In this document: in pieces, positions 26,658-37,648 of the stretch | How the letters are laid out: every line of letters begins with the position of its first letter | How positions within the stretch are numbered: position 1 is the stretch's first letter | Source of the DNA: Paracidovorax wautersii | GTDB lineage: Bacteria; Pseudomonadota; Gammaproteobacteria; Burkholderiales; Burkholderiaceae_C | Assembly: GCF_031453675.1 (NCBI RefSeq) | Contig: NZ_JAVIZX010000001.1 | Span: forward strand, 3,928,001 to 3,992,000 | Length of the DNA stretch: 64,000 nt | Reading direction: 5' to 3' | Made by a program: the position numbers and the translations under genes | Notes under the pieces: generated by a model | What the model saw: only the letters and a program-made list of their open reading frames with translations | Database searches by the model: none | What the model was told of the DNA's origin: nothing

Positions 26658-27359
26658 ATGAAGCGCACCTTTCAAATCTATCGCTACGACCCGGACAAGG
26701 ACGCCAAGCCCTACATGCAGACCGTCGAGATCGAACTCGACGGCCACGAGCGCATGCTGCTGGACGCCCTGGTCAAGCTCAAGGCCCAGGACCCCTCCAT
26801 CTCGTTCCGCCGCTCCTGCCGCGAAGGCGTCTGCGGCTCGGACGCGATGAACATCAACGGCAAGAACGGTCTGGCGTGCCTGACCAACATGAACACGCTC
26901 AAGGGCACCATCGTGCTCAAGCCGCTGCCCGGCCTGCCGGTGATCCGCGATCTGATCGTGGACATGACGCAGTTCTTCAAGCAGTACAACTCGATCAAGC
27001 CGTACCTGATCACCGAAGGCATTCCGCCCGAGAAGGAACGTCTGCAGTCCCCCGAGGAGCGCGACGAGCTCAACGGACTGTACGAGTGCATCCTGTGCGC
27101 GAGCTGCTCGACGAGCTGCCCCAGCTTCTGGTGGAACCCCGACAAGTTCGTGGGCCCCGCCGGCCTGCTGCAGGCCTACCGCTTCATCGCCGACAGCCGC
27201 GACGAAGCCACGGGCGCGCGCCTCGACAACCTGGAAGACCCGTACCGCCTGTTCCGCTGCCACACCATCATGAACTGCGTGGACGTGTGCCCCAAGGGCC
27301 TCAACCCCACGAAGGCCATCGGCAAGATCAAGGAACTGATGGTGCGACGCGCCATCTGA
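26658..27359 (+). CDS. sdhB: Succinate dehydrogenase iron-sulfur subunit
   Basis: 233 residues. [2Fe-2S] ligands in SCREGVCGSDAMNINGKNGL followed by AC, [4Fe-4S] ligands in CILCASCSTSCPSFWW and [3Fe-4S] ligands in CHTIMNCVDVCPKGLNP. It passes electrons from FAD to ubiquinone. The stop overlaps the sdhE start (TGATG). Confidence 0.98.
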   Translation: MKRTFQIYRYDPDKDAKPYMQTVEIELDGHERMLLDALVKLKAQDPSISFRRSCREGVCGSDAMNINGKNGLACLTNMNTLKGTIVLKPLPGLPVIRDLIVDMTQFFKQYNSIKPYLITEGIPPEKERLQSPEERDELNGLYECILCASCSTSCPSFWWNPDKFVGPAGLLQAYRFIADSRDEATGARLDNLEDPYRLFRCHTIMNCVDVCPKGLNPTKAIGKIKELMVRRAI

Positions 27360-27664
27360 TGACAATGGCCGAAGAACTTTTGGACGAACGTGAAAAGGCC
27401 AAGCTGCAGTGGCGCTGCCGCCGCGGCCTGGTGGAGAACGATCTGTTCATCGAGCAGTTCTTCGCCACCTACGGCCCGCGCCTGACTGCCAGCCAGGCGC
27501 AAGGTCTCACGACCCTGATGGACCTGTCCGACAACGACCTGCTCGACTTGCTGCTGCGGCGCAAGGAGCCTGCGGGCGAGGTCGACACCCGGGAAGTCAG
27601 GGAAGTGCTTGAACAGCTGCGCCGCAGGGCGCCAGCATCCCCTCCGCTCAAAGAAGGAAACTGA
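27359..27664 (+). CDS. sdhE: SdhE, FAD assembly factor
   Basis: 101 residues, Sdh5/YgfY family. The conserved [15 protein letters not shown] carries the RGxxExD motif required for covalent flavinylation of SdhA. It starts in the sdhB stop (27359) or, equally possible, two codons later at 27365. It ends 2 bases before gltA, showing a continuous operon. The C-terminus is a little longer than E. coli SdhE (88 residues). Confidence 0.95.
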   Translation: MTMAEELLDEREKAKLQWRCRRGLVENDLFIEQFFATYGPRLTASQAQGLTTLMDLSDNDLLDLLLRRKEPAGEVDTREVREVLEQLRRRAPASPPLKEGN

Positions 27665-27666
27665 AA

Positions 27667-28977
27667 ATGAAACTGGCAGACAACAAAGCGACGCTATCGT
27701 TCAGCAACGGCAGCCCGAGTGTGGAACTCCCCGTGTACCAAGGCAGCATCGGCCCGGATGTCGTCGACATCCGCAAGCTGTATGCGCAGACGGGCATGTT
27801 CACGTACGACCCCGGCTTCCTGTCGACGGCCGCCTGCCAGTCTTCCATCACCTACATCGACGGCGACAAGGGTGAGCTGCTGTACCGCGGCTACCCCATC
27901 GAGCAGCTCGCCACGAACTGCGACTACCTCGAAACCTGTTATCTGCTGCTGAACGGCGAACTGCCCAACGACACGCAGAAGAAGGAATTCAACGACCGCG
28001 TGACCAACCACACGATGGTCCACGAGCAGATGCAGTTCTTCCTGCGTGGCTTCCGCCGCGACGCGCACCCGATGGCCGTGCTGACCGGTCTGGTGGGCGC
28101 CCTGTCGGCCTTCTACCACGACAGCACGGACATCAACAATCCGCAGCACCGCGAGATCTCGGCCATCCGCCTGATCGCCAAGATGCCCACCCTGGTGGCC
28201 ATGGCGTACAAGTACGGCAAGGGCGAGCCCTACATGTACCCGCAGAACGACCTGTCGTACGCCGGCAACTTCCTGCGCATGATGTTCGGCACGCCCTGCG
28301 CCGAGTACAAGGTCAACCCCGTGCTGGAACGCGCGCTGGACCGCATCTTCATCCTGCACGCAGACCACGAACAGAACGCCTCCACCTCCACGGTGCGCCT
28401 GTGCGGCTCGTCCGGCACGAACCCGTTCGCAGCCATCGCCGCCGGCGTGGCCTGCCTCTGGGGCCCTGCCCACGGCGGCGCCAACGAAGCGGCCCTGAAC
28501 ATGCTGCACGACATCCAGGCCCAGGGCGGCGTGGAGAAGATCGGCGACTTCATCAAGCAGGTGAAGGACAAGAACTCCGGCGTTAAGCTGATGGGCTTCG
28601 GCCACCGCGTGTACAAGAACTACGACCCCCGCGCCAAGCTCATGCAAGAGACTTGCAATGAAGTGCTGGCCGAGCTGGGCCTGGAAAACGACCCGTTGTT
28701 CAAGCTGGCCAAGGAGCTGGAAAAGATCGCCCTGGAAGACGACTACTTCGTGCAGCGCAAGCTCTACCCGAACGTCGACTTCTACTCCGGCATCGTGCAG
28801 CGCGCCATCGGCATCCCGGTGAACCTGTTCACCGGCATCTTCGCCCTGGCCCGCACCGTGGGCTGGATCGCCCAGCTGAACGAAATGATCGGCGACCCCG
28901 AGTACAAGATCGGCCGTCCCCGCCAGCTGTTCGTGGGCGCCGAGCGCCGCGAAGTGCAGCCCATCGGCAAGCGCTGA
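27667..28977 (+). CDS. gltA: Citrate synthase (type II)
   Basis: 436 residues, the hexameric Gram-negative form. Catalytic His residues are in [15 protein letters not shown] and [14 protein letters not shown], and the oxaloacetate/CoA loop is [22 protein letters not shown] precedes the ATG. It condenses oxaloacetate and acetyl-CoA. Last gene of the sdhCDABE-gltA operon, followed by a strong terminator. Confidence 0.98.
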   Translation: MKLADNKATLSFSNGSPSVELPVYQGSIGPDVVDIRKLYAQTGMFTYDPGFLSTAACQSSITYIDGDKGELLYRGYPIEQLATNCDYLETCYLLLNGELPNDTQKKEFNDRVTNHTMVHEQMQFFLRGFRRDAHPMAVLTGLVGALSAFYHDSTDINNPQHREISAIRLIAKMPTLVAMAYKYGKGEPYMYPQNDLSYAGNFLRMMFGTPCAEYKVNPVLERALDRIFILHADHEQNASTSTVRLCGSSGTNPFAAIAAGVACLWGPAHGGANEAALNMLHDIQAQGGVEKIGDFIKQVKDKNSGVKLMGFGHRVYKNYDPRAKLMQETCNEVLAELGLENDPLFKLAKELEKIALEDDYFVQRKLYPNVDFYSGIVQRAIGIPVNLFTGIFALARTVGWIAQLNEMIGDPEYKIGRPRQLFVGAERREVQPIGKR

Positions 28978-29017
28978 TCGGCCCCTGCGGACCGCTACGG
29001 TCTGCACGGAAAGCCCA

Positions 29018-29049
29018 GCCCGCAGGCATCGCTGCCTGCGGGCTTTTTT
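29018..29049 (+). terminator. Rho-independent terminator after gltA
   Basis: An 11-bp perfect stem (GCCCGCAGGCA / TGCCTGCGGGC) with a 4-base loop and a TTTTTT tail. It begins about 40 bases after the gltA stop. Confidence 0.95.
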
Positions 29050-29126
29050 CATGGAGCGCCCGGTGACCGTCGGCAGCGCGCAGGCCACGGAGCCCCGCGC
29101 CGTGGTGGGCCCGCCGCCTTCCGGTT

Positions 29127-30149
29127 TCAGCGCCGTGCAGCGCCTCCGAAACGCTCGCGGTAGGCCTGCGGCGTGATGCCCAGGTGGCGCACGAAGAGAT
29201 GGCGCAGCGCCTGTTCCGAACCCAGGCCCACGCGCGCGGCGACGGTCTTGAGCGGCAGGGCCGATTGGGACTCCAGCAGGCGCCGCGCGCCCTCCAACCG
29301 GGCGGATTCGACGAAGGCCGAGGGCGTCTGCCCCGTCTCCTGCGCGAACACGCGGCGGAAGTGGCGCTCGCTCATCGCGGCGCGCGCGGCCAGCGCCGCC
29401 AGCGGCATGGGCTCTTCCAGGTGCTGCAGCACCCAGTTCTGCACGGCATGGATGTCGCGGTGCACGGTGGCCTGGCTGGCCAGCTGCACGCTGAACTGCG
29501 ATTGCCCGCCCGGCCGCTTGAGGTACATGACCAGATCGCGCGCCACTTCCAGCGCCAGTTCATGGCCGAAGTCCTCCTCCACCACTGCCAGCGCCAGGTC
29601 GATGCCGGCGGTCACGCCGGCCGAGGTCCACAGATGGCCGTCGCGCACATAGATCGCGTCCGGGTCCACATCGATGGCCGGGTAGCGCTGGCGCAGCAGG
29701 CCCGCCACGCCCCAGTGCGTGGCCGCGCGGCGGCCATCGAGCAGCCCGGCCGCGGCCAGAAAGAAGCTGCCCGAGCACAGCGCGATCAGCCGCGCCACCT
29801 GGGGCGCCACGCGCGCCGTCCACGCCACGAGGTCGGGCGAGGCGGCCAGCACCTGTTCGATGTTGCGCGAGCCGACCAGCAGGACGGTGCAGCCCGTGCC
29901 GTCCTGCTCCAGCTCGGCCAGGGTGTGCGTGGCGTTCAGGGCCATCAGCGTGTCCGACGGCACGGCGCCCTTGTGCGCGGCCACCACGCGCACCTCATAG
30001 CCGTCCGGCCGCCCGTGCTGGCGCAGGTGCACGTTGGCATAGTCGAAGACCGACATCGGCCCCACGGCCTCCAGCGCCTTGAAGCCGGGGTAGACGACGA
30101 GGTCGATGCGGTGGGCGTGGGCGTGAGCGTGCGGAGGGTGGTGGTCCAT
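29127..30149 (-). CDS. GlxA-family AraC-type regulator with DJ-1/PfpI domain
   Basis: 340 residues. N-terminal class I amidotransferase-like (DJ-1/PfpI) domain (about 12-185) with the nucleophile-elbow IALCSGSFFLAAAGLLDGRR and THWGVAG; C-terminal AraC double HTH (about 235-335) with LAARAAMSERHFRRVFAQET and VAARVGLGSEQALRHLF. The ATG at 30149 starts a His/Pro/Ala-rich leader; an in-frame extension to 30311 lacks family similarity. GlxA regulators respond to small nitrogenous or aldehyde-related compounds in known cases. It is divergent from the formaldehyde pathway genes, so control of them is possible but unproven. Confidence 0.9.
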   Translation of the reverse strand: MDHHPPHAHAHAHRIDLVVYPGFKALEAVGPMSVFDYANVHLRQHGRPDGYEVRVVAAHKGAVPSDTLMALNATHTLAELEQDGTGCTVLLVGSRNIEQVLAASPDLVAWTARVAPQVARLIALCSGSFFLAAAGLLDGRRAATHWGVAGLLRQRYPAIDVDPDAIYVRDGHLWTSAGVTAGIDLALAVVEEDFGHELALEVARDLVMYLKRPGGQSQFSVQLASQATVHRDIHAVQNWVLQHLEEPMPLAALAARAAMSERHFRRVFAQETGQTPSAFVESARLEGARRLLESQSALPLKTVAARVGLGSEQALRHLFVRHLGITPQAYRERFGGAARR

Positions 30150-30357
30150 GGGGCGGCAAGAACAAGGCGAGGTGGCGGGTACGGGTGCCCGCGCGAAGGG
30201 CGCCCGACTATACGTGAGCGGGCAGGCGCCATGTCCGCACGGGCCGCGTACCCTCAGATTCGGCCATATCCCCAAAACGAGCGGCCATCCGCCCCGGTGG
30301 CCGGAGCACATCGCCTACAGTGCACCTTGTTCACCCGAGACCGTTCACCGCGTGTGA

Positions 30358-31545
<1,188 letters not shown>

Positions 31546-31549
31546 TCCG

Positions 31550-31655
31550 TATGCAATAAAGATAGCAGCCAGCGCTTCAGCCATAAGGGTTTCAGATATA
31601 AAAGTATCTGAAACCCTTTATTTAAAAGCGCTACCAGCTATTGTTTTTGATGGAA
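31550..31655. repeat. Interspersed repeat, copy 4 (two inverted arms with internal hairpin)
   Basis: Left arm GATAGCAGCCAGCGCTTC and right arm AAAAGCGCTACCAGCTATTG are members of the family in opposite orientation. Between them a perfect 14-bp stem, AAGGGTTTCAGATA (31585-31598) with TATCTGAAACCCTT (31605-31618), could end frmA transcription or weaken read-through into fghA. Confidence 0.7.
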
Positions 31656-31660
31656 TTCCC

Positions 31661-32530
31661 ATGGCCAGTCCTTTCGAACTCCTGAACGCGCATGCCTGCT
31701 TCGGCGGCGCGCAGCGCTTCTACCAGCACGACTCCGCAGAGATCGGCCTGCCGATGAAGTTCTCGGTCTACCTGCCGCCGAACGCCGTGGCGGGCGACAA
31801 GGTGCCCGCCCTGCTCTACCTGGCCGGCCTGACCTGCAACGAAGAGACCTTCATGACCAAGGCCGGTGCCCAGCGCCTGGCGGCCGAGCTGAACCTGGCC
31901 CTGATCGCGCCGGACACCAGCCCGCGCGGCGAGGCGGCTGAATCCATCGACGGCGCCAAGGCGAGCTGGGATTTCGGCATCGGCGCGGGCTTCTACCTCG
32001 ACGCCACGCAGGCGCCCTGGCGCACGCACTGGCGCATGGAGAGCTACCTCGTCCAGGAGCTGCTGCCGCTGATCGCGCAACACCTGCCCATCGACGCCCA
32101 GCGCCTGGGGATCTTCGGCCATTCGATGGGCGGCCACGGCGCGCTCACGCTGGCCCTGCGCCACCCGGGCGTGTTCAAGTCCCTGTCGGCCTTCGCGCCC
32201 ATCAGCGCGCCCACGCAGTGCCCGTGGGGCGAGAAAGCCTTCACCGGCTACCTCGGCCCGGACCGCAGCACCTGGACCGAGCACGACGCCACCGCGCTCA
32301 TGCAGCACCAGCCGATCGCGCCCTACCCCGCCGGCATCCTGATCGACCAAGGCATGGCCGACAAATTCCTGCACGAAAAGCAGTTGCTGCCCGAAGCCTT
32401 CGAGGCCGCCTGCACCGCCATCGGCCAGCCCCTGACCCTGCGCCGCCAGCCGGGCTATGACCACGGCTACTACTTCATCCAGACCTTCATGGAAGACCAC
32501 CTGCGGCACCACGCGCAGGCCCTGGGCTGA
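31661..32530 (+). CDS. fghA: S-formylglutathione hydrolase
   Basis: 289 residues, esterase D family. Start FELLNAHACFGGAQRFYQHDS is the family N-terminus; nucleophile Ser in FGHSMGGHGAL (about 155), the acid in LIDQGMADKFL and catalytic His in PGYDHGYYFI. It hydrolyses S-formylglutathione to formate and glutathione, completing the pathway begun by FrmA. Its own expression may be reduced by the hairpin in the gap before it. Confidence 0.97.
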   Translation: MASPFELLNAHACFGGAQRFYQHDSAEIGLPMKFSVYLPPNAVAGDKVPALLYLAGLTCNEETFMTKAGAQRLAAELNLALIAPDTSPRGEAAESIDGAKASWDFGIGAGFYLDATQAPWRTHWRMESYLVQELLPLIAQHLPIDAQRLGIFGHSMGGHGALTLALRHPGVFKSLSAFAPISAPTQCPWGEKAFTGYLGPDRSTWTEHDATALMQHQPIAPYPAGILIDQGMADKFLHEKQLLPEAFEAACTAIGQPLTLRRQPGYDHGYYFIQTFMEDHLRHHAQALG

Positions 32531-32668
32531 ATCAGCTAGCGCCCGGCTCGGCGGCAGGGCCGCGTGCCTGCCGGCGGCAGGACCCCGCCTGGATGAGGGC
32601 CGCGCCCCGGCTTGGCGCAGGGAGCGCGGCCAGCCCGCCGGACGCCGTTGGCACGGCAGGCCAGCGCC

Positions 32669-33889
32669 TTACCGCATCCGCCGGGCGCGCGCTTTGCGCC
32701 GCCAGATCAGCACGCCCGTCACGCTGAGCAAGGCCACGCCGGCACCCGCGAGCGTGACCGCCAGCTTGTAGGGCCACCCGCCCACGGCCGCCATGTGCAG
32801 GCTGCTCATCCAGGTGACGAAGGTATCGCCCGCCGCGCCGCCGGTGGGCAGCCAGGCGAGCACCAGCGCGCCGGTGCCGGCGTCCAGAAACAGCCGAGTG
32901 CTGCCGCCCTGGTCCTTGATGTCCAGGCTGCTGCGCACGTCGTAGCGGTACAGCCCGCGCCCCGGGTCGTAGGCCAATGAGCTTTCAGCCAGCACCGTGA
33001 ACCCGCGCTGCGCGGCGACCGTGTGCATCAGCTCCCGCGCGCGCTGGTGGGCAGCCGGCCAGTCCAGCGCGGGCTGGCGCAGCGGCGCGGCCCGCCGGGG
33101 CAGGTCGGCCAGCGCGGGCTGCTGCGGGACCACGCGCTGGAGCAACGGGTCGTGCCACTGGGGCAGGTTGAGGGCAAAGCTGCTCCAGGCCAGGACGAAC
33201 AACGCGGGCCACAGCCACAGGCCGCCGGCGCGGTGCAGATCGAAGGTGGCGCGCCAGCGGCTGCCGAGGTCGAGCTGCCACGACCGCGCCCAGCGCGCAG
33301 CCCAGCCCGCGCGTCCCGTCTTGCCCCCGCGGGCCGCGCCGCTGGCCCTGGCAGGCAGCGTCAGGTACGCGCCCACGACGCTGTCGACCATCCACAGCAG
33401 CGACACCAGCCCCAGCAGCCAGGTGCCCACGCTTCCCAGCGCCAGCGAGTAATGCAGGCGGTACAGGAACGGCACCAGGTTGCGCCAGGTCTGCGACAGG
33501 TCGCCCCAGCGCCGCTCGCCGAGGATGCGGCCGGTGTAGGGATCGACGAAGACTTGGTCGTTGTCCAGCGCCGCGGCGCCGGGCTGGGGCCGCAGCCAGA
33601 AGACCGCGGCGCGGCCGGGCTCCTGGGCCAGGGGGACACGCGCCACTACCGCCCCGGGGTAGCGTGCCTGCACAGCGTCGCGCAGCGCCAGGCCGTGCAG
33701 CCTGGGCGCATCGGCGCTCGCGGGCGCCATCCGCAGCCAGTGGGGGTTGAGCGCCGCGTCCAGCTCTGCGTTCCAGGCCAGCACGCTGCCGGTCAGCCCG
33801 GCCACCAGCAGGAAGGCGGCCAGCGCCAGGCCCGCGACGCGGTGGGCCACCACCAGGGTGCCCCGCAGCGACGCGCGGCGCGTCGCCAT
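32669..33889 (-). CDS. PepSY-associated membrane protein (iron-reductase-like)
   Basis: 406 residues with four predicted membrane helices: about residues 15-37 (HRVAGLALAAFLLVAGLTGSV), two in the middle and one at the C-terminus followed by RRKARARR. PepSY_TM family (COG3182-like) proteins are found beside TonB-dependent siderophore receptors and some reduce ferric siderophores. His residues on the helices (AHRVAG, YRLHYSLALG, FDLHRAGGLWLW, SSLHMAAVGGWP) would suit haem binding. The ATG overlaps the stop of the receptor gene, so the two are coupled. Function is inferred from context. Confidence 0.87.
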   Translation of the reverse strand: MATRRASLRGTLVVAHRVAGLALAAFLLVAGLTGSVLAWNAELDAALNPHWLRMAPASADAPRLHGLALRDAVQARYPGAVVARVPLAQEPGRAAVFWLRPQPGAAALDNDQVFVDPYTGRILGERRWGDLSQTWRNLVPFLYRLHYSLALGSVGTWLLGLVSLLWMVDSVVGAYLTLPARASGAARGGKTGRAGWAARWARSWQLDLGSRWRATFDLHRAGGLWLWPALFVLAWSSFALNLPQWHDPLLQRVVPQQPALADLPRRAAPLRQPALDWPAAHQRARELMHTVAAQRGFTVLAESSLAYDPGRGLYRYDVRSSLDIKDQGGSTRLFLDAGTGALVLAWLPTGGAAGDTFVTWMSSLHMAAVGGWPYKLAVTLAGAGVALLSVTGVLIWRRKARARRMR

Positions 33890-36348
33890 CACCAGCGGTA
33901 GGTCAGGTTGGCGGCCACCTGGCGCTCGTCGCCGTAGCGGCAGATGGCGAACTCGCAGTGCGTGAATTTCTTGTCGGCCAGATTGGCCACGTTCAAGCTG
34001 AGGTCCCAGTGTGGGTCGATGCGGTAGCGGACCAGCGCGTCGAGCATGGTGTATGCCGGAATGGCCGTGGCGATGCCCGATGCTTTGGTTGCGCCCTTGT
34101 AGCGCGCGCCAATCCCCACGTTCAGGCCGGGTAGGCCCCACTGCGAGAAGCTGTAGTCGAGCCAGACCGAGACCTGGTTGTAGGGCGTGTCCTCACTGCG
34201 CTGACCAATTTCGCTGGCAATCGTGCTGCGGGTGATGCGTGCGTCGGTATAGGCGTAGGAGGCGACCGCGTTCACGCTCTTGCTCAGTGCTCCCTTGGCC
34301 TCCAGTTCCAGGCCGCGAGAGCGAACTTCGCCGGCCTGCAGGTAAAGGTCGCGGCTGGCGTCGTACTTCAGCACGTCGGTCTGACGCAACTCATAAACGG
34401 CAGCGCTCAGCAGAAAATCGCGGCCCGAGGGCTGGTAGCGCACGCCGACCTCGTATTGACGCCCGGCGGTGGGTTTGAACTGCTGACCGGCGGCATCGGC
34501 CGCCTGAACCGGGTAGAACGACTCGCTGTAGCTCAGGTAGGGCGCCACGCCGTTGTCGAACTTGTAGACCAGCCCGGCGCGCCAAGTGGTTGCCTGGTTG
34601 TCCTGCGTTGCGCGAGCCTGGTTGCGATGCTGGGTCTGCTTTTGGTCAGCCCAGTCGTGGCGCACGCCCAGCAGCGCGGTCCAGTGCTCGCCGATGTTGA
34701 TCTGGTCCTGCATGTAGAGGCCGGCCTGGGTGGTTTCGATGAGCGATCCGCGGTCCAGGGCGGTGGTGCGCACGACGTTGACTGGCTGGCCATAGTCATA
34801 GGTCGCCAGGTTCAGCGAAGGCGCATTGGCGCGGAAGTTGGTCGAGTCCCATTCGGTCTTGTATGCGTCCAGGCCCACCAGCACGCGGTGTTCCACATCG
34901 CCGTGATGGGCGGTCCACTCCAGACGGGTGTCGGTGGCCAGGCCTTCAGGACGCTCGCGGCGGTCGCTGTACTGGCGGGCCAGGATGCCGGTGGTGGCCG
35001 CGGTACGGATGGCGGCGGCGCTGGTCTGCACCTGCAAATAGTTCCAATCGACTTCGGACTTGAAATAGCGGGCTCGGTGGCTGAGCTTCAGGCTGTCGCT
35101 GAACGTGTGGTCCAACTCATAGCCAAGCGCGAACATCTCGCCCTTCATCTCGTCGTAGCCCGGCTCGCCGATGAAGGCGCCACGGCTGATCCGGTAGGGG
35201 CCGGTGGCGTGACCGTCCACCAGTTGGTAGGGCAGCGGCGCGGAGAAGCGGGTGTTGGTCTTTTGATAGAACGAAAGCAGGCTCAGCGAGGTGGCAGCGC
35301 TGGGCTGCCAAGTGAGCGACGGGGCGAAGTAGATCTTGTCGTCCTGGATAAAGCGTTGCGCGGTATCGCTGTCGCGGCCCAGGAAGGTGAGGCGGTAGGC
35401 CACATCGTCGGCCAGGGCACCGCCGAAGTCGGCCGTGACCTGCTTGCGGCTGTGGTTGCCCAGTTGCAGGCCCACTTCGCGCAGCGGCGTGAAGGTCGGC
35501 CGTTTGCTGACCGCATTGACCAACCCGCCTGGCGACAACTGCCCATAGAGCACGGAGGCTGCACCACGCACCACCTCCACGCGTTCCAGACCGTAGGGTT
35601 CCTGCACGCCGTCGTAGGAGTTGCTTTGTAGCCGCAGGCCATCGCGCAGTGAACCGCCCGTGGCGGCCTCGACGTCCATGCCGCGGATGCGGAAGCGGTC
35701 GGCGGTGCGGCTGAAGCTGGTCGACTCGCTCGTCACGCCGGGCGTATAGGCCAGGGCCTGGCCCAGCGTCTCGGCCTGGCGGCTGCGCAGTTCATCGCTG
35801 GTCACCACCGAGATGGATTGCGGGATTTCGGCGATGGGCGTGTCCGTCTTGCTGGCCGTCGCGCTGCGCCGCGCGACGTAGCCGCGTACCGGGCCGGTCG
35901 CGGTCTCCCGCTCGGCACCGGCCGTCACCGTCACCTCGCGCAGCGTGGCCGCCGTGCCACCGGCCGCGGGCGCGCTCCGCAGCACGAAGGCCCCGCCCTG
36001 CTCCACGGCCAGCAGGCCCGAGCCCGTCAGCACCCGGTCCAGCGCCTCGCGCGGGGTGTAGCGGCCCTGCAGCGCCGGCGCCTGCCGGCCGGCGGCCAGC
36101 CCCGCGTCCACGGCAATGGCCGCGCCGGTCTGGCGCGACAGCGCATGCAGTGCGGACTCCAGCGGTTGTGCGGGCAGATCGATGGCCACGGAAGGGCTCT
36201 GTGCATGGGCCGCCGCCATGCTGCCGGGCCAGAGGCCGACCGCCGCAGCGCTGCCCAGGCCCAGCAGACAGGCGAGCGCGATCGGGCTGCGCGACGGGCC
36301 GTGCAGGGTGAGGAATGGAGGGCGGTGCGGGTGAGCGTCGGCGCGCAT
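33889..36348 (-). CDS. TonB-dependent ferric-siderophore receptor with N-terminal signalling domain
   Basis: 819 residues. Signal sequence (about 1-49, ending AAAHAQ), STN/secretin domain (about 52-110, IDLPAQPLESALHALSRQTG), TonB-box region, plug domain (IPQSISVVTSDELRSRQ ... RFRIRGMDVEA ... VEVVRGAASVLYGQLSPGG) and a beta-barrel ending in a C-terminal aromatic residue (NLTYRW). The STN domain marks a transducer that signals through FecR to an ECF sigma factor, both of which lie just upstream. The substrate is probably a hydroxamate-type siderophore from the FhuA/FoxA/FpvA likeness, but this is uncertain. AAGGAAA lies 9 bases before the ATG. Confidence 0.93.
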   Translation of the reverse strand: MRADAHPHRPPFLTLHGPSRSPIALACLLGLGSAAAVGLWPGSMAAAHAQSPSVAIDLPAQPLESALHALSRQTGAAIAVDAGLAAGRQAPALQGRYTPREALDRVLTGSGLLAVEQGGAFVLRSAPAAGGTAATLREVTVTAGAERETATGPVRGYVARRSATASKTDTPIAEIPQSISVVTSDELRSRQAETLGQALAYTPGVTSESTSFSRTADRFRIRGMDVEAATGGSLRDGLRLQSNSYDGVQEPYGLERVEVVRGAASVLYGQLSPGGLVNAVSKRPTFTPLREVGLQLGNHSRKQVTADFGGALADDVAYRLTFLGRDSDTAQRFIQDDKIYFAPSLTWQPSAATSLSLLSFYQKTNTRFSAPLPYQLVDGHATGPYRISRGAFIGEPGYDEMKGEMFALGYELDHTFSDSLKLSHRARYFKSEVDWNYLQVQTSAAAIRTAATTGILARQYSDRRERPEGLATDTRLEWTAHHGDVEHRVLVGLDAYKTEWDSTNFRANAPSLNLATYDYGQPVNVVRTTALDRGSLIETTQAGLYMQDQINIGEHWTALLGVRHDWADQKQTQHRNQARATQDNQATTWRAGLVYKFDNGVAPYLSYSESFYPVQAADAAGQQFKPTAGRQYEVGVRYQPSGRDFLLSAAVYELRQTDVLKYDASRDLYLQAGEVRSRGLELEAKGALSKSVNAVASYAYTDARITRSTIASEIGQRSEDTPYNQVSVWLDYSFSQWGLPGLNVGIGARYKGATKASGIATAIPAYTMLDALVRYRIDPHWDLSLNVANLADKKFTHCEFAICRYGDERQVAANLTYRW

Positions 36349-36634
36349 GGCGGGTGGTTTCCTTGGGAATTTGGAGAGAAATCACCCAGGAAGACGAACA
36401 GGTCGGCCGATACCCCACAATTTTTTTTGAACCCTGCGCGGCGGACGCGACGGCCAGGGGTCTGCGCGGCACGAGGCCTCGAAAGCGATCGGGGGTTCTG
36501 GCAAAGAAAGTGGTTGCCGGGGCCGCGGGTCCTGGATCCGAGATGGGCCGACCAGCCGGTTGGAGAAAGGGCCGCCGCGCCCCATTCGCAGGCCGTCCGC
36601 AGCCGACGACTCTTTCGTTCTGCCGCGCAGCCTC
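36349..36634. other. Intergenic region between the receptor and fecR
   Basis: 286 bases, likely holding the promoter of the receptor. I could not place a convincing ECF-type promoter. A run of eight T's on the plus strand (36421-36428) is the only striking feature. Confidence 0.4.
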
Positions 36635-37648
36635 CTAGCCTGCAGGCTCGATGCGCCAGCCGTCGCCGTCAGGCCGCACGCGCACCGGCAGGGCGCGCGG
36701 CAACGCCTCCAGCAGCACCTGCGGCCGCTGGATCGGAAAGCTGCCCGTGAGGGTGAGCGCGGCAACGGCCGGCGCCACGTGCAGCGGCCGGGCGCTGTAG
36801 GCGCTGAATTCGGCGGCCACATCGGCCAGCGGCACCGCCGTGAACCGCCACCAGCCTTCACGCCAGGCGGCCACATCGGACAGGCCACCCTGGGCAAAGG
36901 AGTGCACATCGCCCAGCGTGGCGGTGGCCGAGCCGTCGCCACCGGGGTGCAGCACCACGGCCTGCCCCGCCACCAGGTCGCGGCGGGTGCCATCGCCAGA
37001 GCGCACCCGCACCTGGCCGCGCTCCACGCGCACCGCCACGTCGCCGCCCCGATCGCTCACGGCGAAGGCCGTGCCCAGCACCTCCACTTGGCCCAGCCGG
37101 GTCTGCACCGTCCAGGGCCGCTGCGGGTCGCGGGCCACATCGAAGTACGCATGCCCGCGGTCCAGCACCACGTTGCGATCCCGGCGCGAGAAACGGGCCC
37201 GCAGCGCGCCGTCGGCGGCCAGGGCCAGCACGCTGCCGTCGGGCAGCGGAATGCGCGGCAACTGCTCGCGCGGCCGCGTGGTCCACCGGGCTTCGTACGT
37301 GGGCGCATGGTTCCAGTGGCGCAGTCCGAACCAGCCGGAGAACGCGGCCATCCCCAGCAGGCCGGCGCCGCTGCCGGCACGGCGCAGCCACTGGCGCCGC
37401 GCCGCGCGGACCATGGGCAACGCTTCGTCGGGAAACACATCGGCCCGCAACTGCGGCGCCAGGCCGGCGACGGCCTGCCAGCGCGCATGGGCCGCCTGCC
37501 ATGCGGATTCGTTGGCGGGCGTGCGGGCCCGCCAACGCTCGGCCTGCGCCTGGGCCTGGGCGGCGCGGGCCGCATCGCCGCCATGCAGGGCCGCCAGATA
37601 ACCCAGCGCCTGCTGCACCCGGCGCGGGTCGGCCGCGTCTCCGTGCAT
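36635..37648 (-). CDS. FecR-family anti-sigma/sigma regulator
   Basis: 337 residues. N-terminal DUF4880-type cytoplasmic segment with WRARTPANESAWQAAHARWQ, one membrane helix (about residues 93-112), then the FecR domain (RIPLPDGSVLALAADGALRA ... RDVVLDRGHAYFDVARD-like block ... GTAFAV) and the C-terminal DUF4974-type domain that meets the receptor's STN domain. It carries the iron-siderophore signal from the receptor to the sigma factor. The ATG overlaps the sigma-factor stop (TGATG). Confidence 0.93.
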   Translation of the reverse strand: MHGDAADPRRVQQALGYLAALHGGDAARAAQAQAQAERWRARTPANESAWQAAHARWQAVAGLAPQLRADVFPDEALPMVRAARRQWLRRAGSGAGLLGMAAFSGWFGLRHWNHAPTYEARWTTRPREQLPRIPLPDGSVLALAADGALRARFSRRDRNVVLDRGHAYFDVARDPQRPWTVQTRLGQVEVLGTAFAVSDRGGDVAVRVERGQVRVRSGDGTRRDLVAGQAVVLHPGGDGSATATLGDVHSFAQGGLSDVAAWREGWWRFTAVPLADVAAEFSAYSARPLHVAPAVAALTLTGSFPIQRPQVLLEALPRALPVRVRPDGDGWRIEPAG

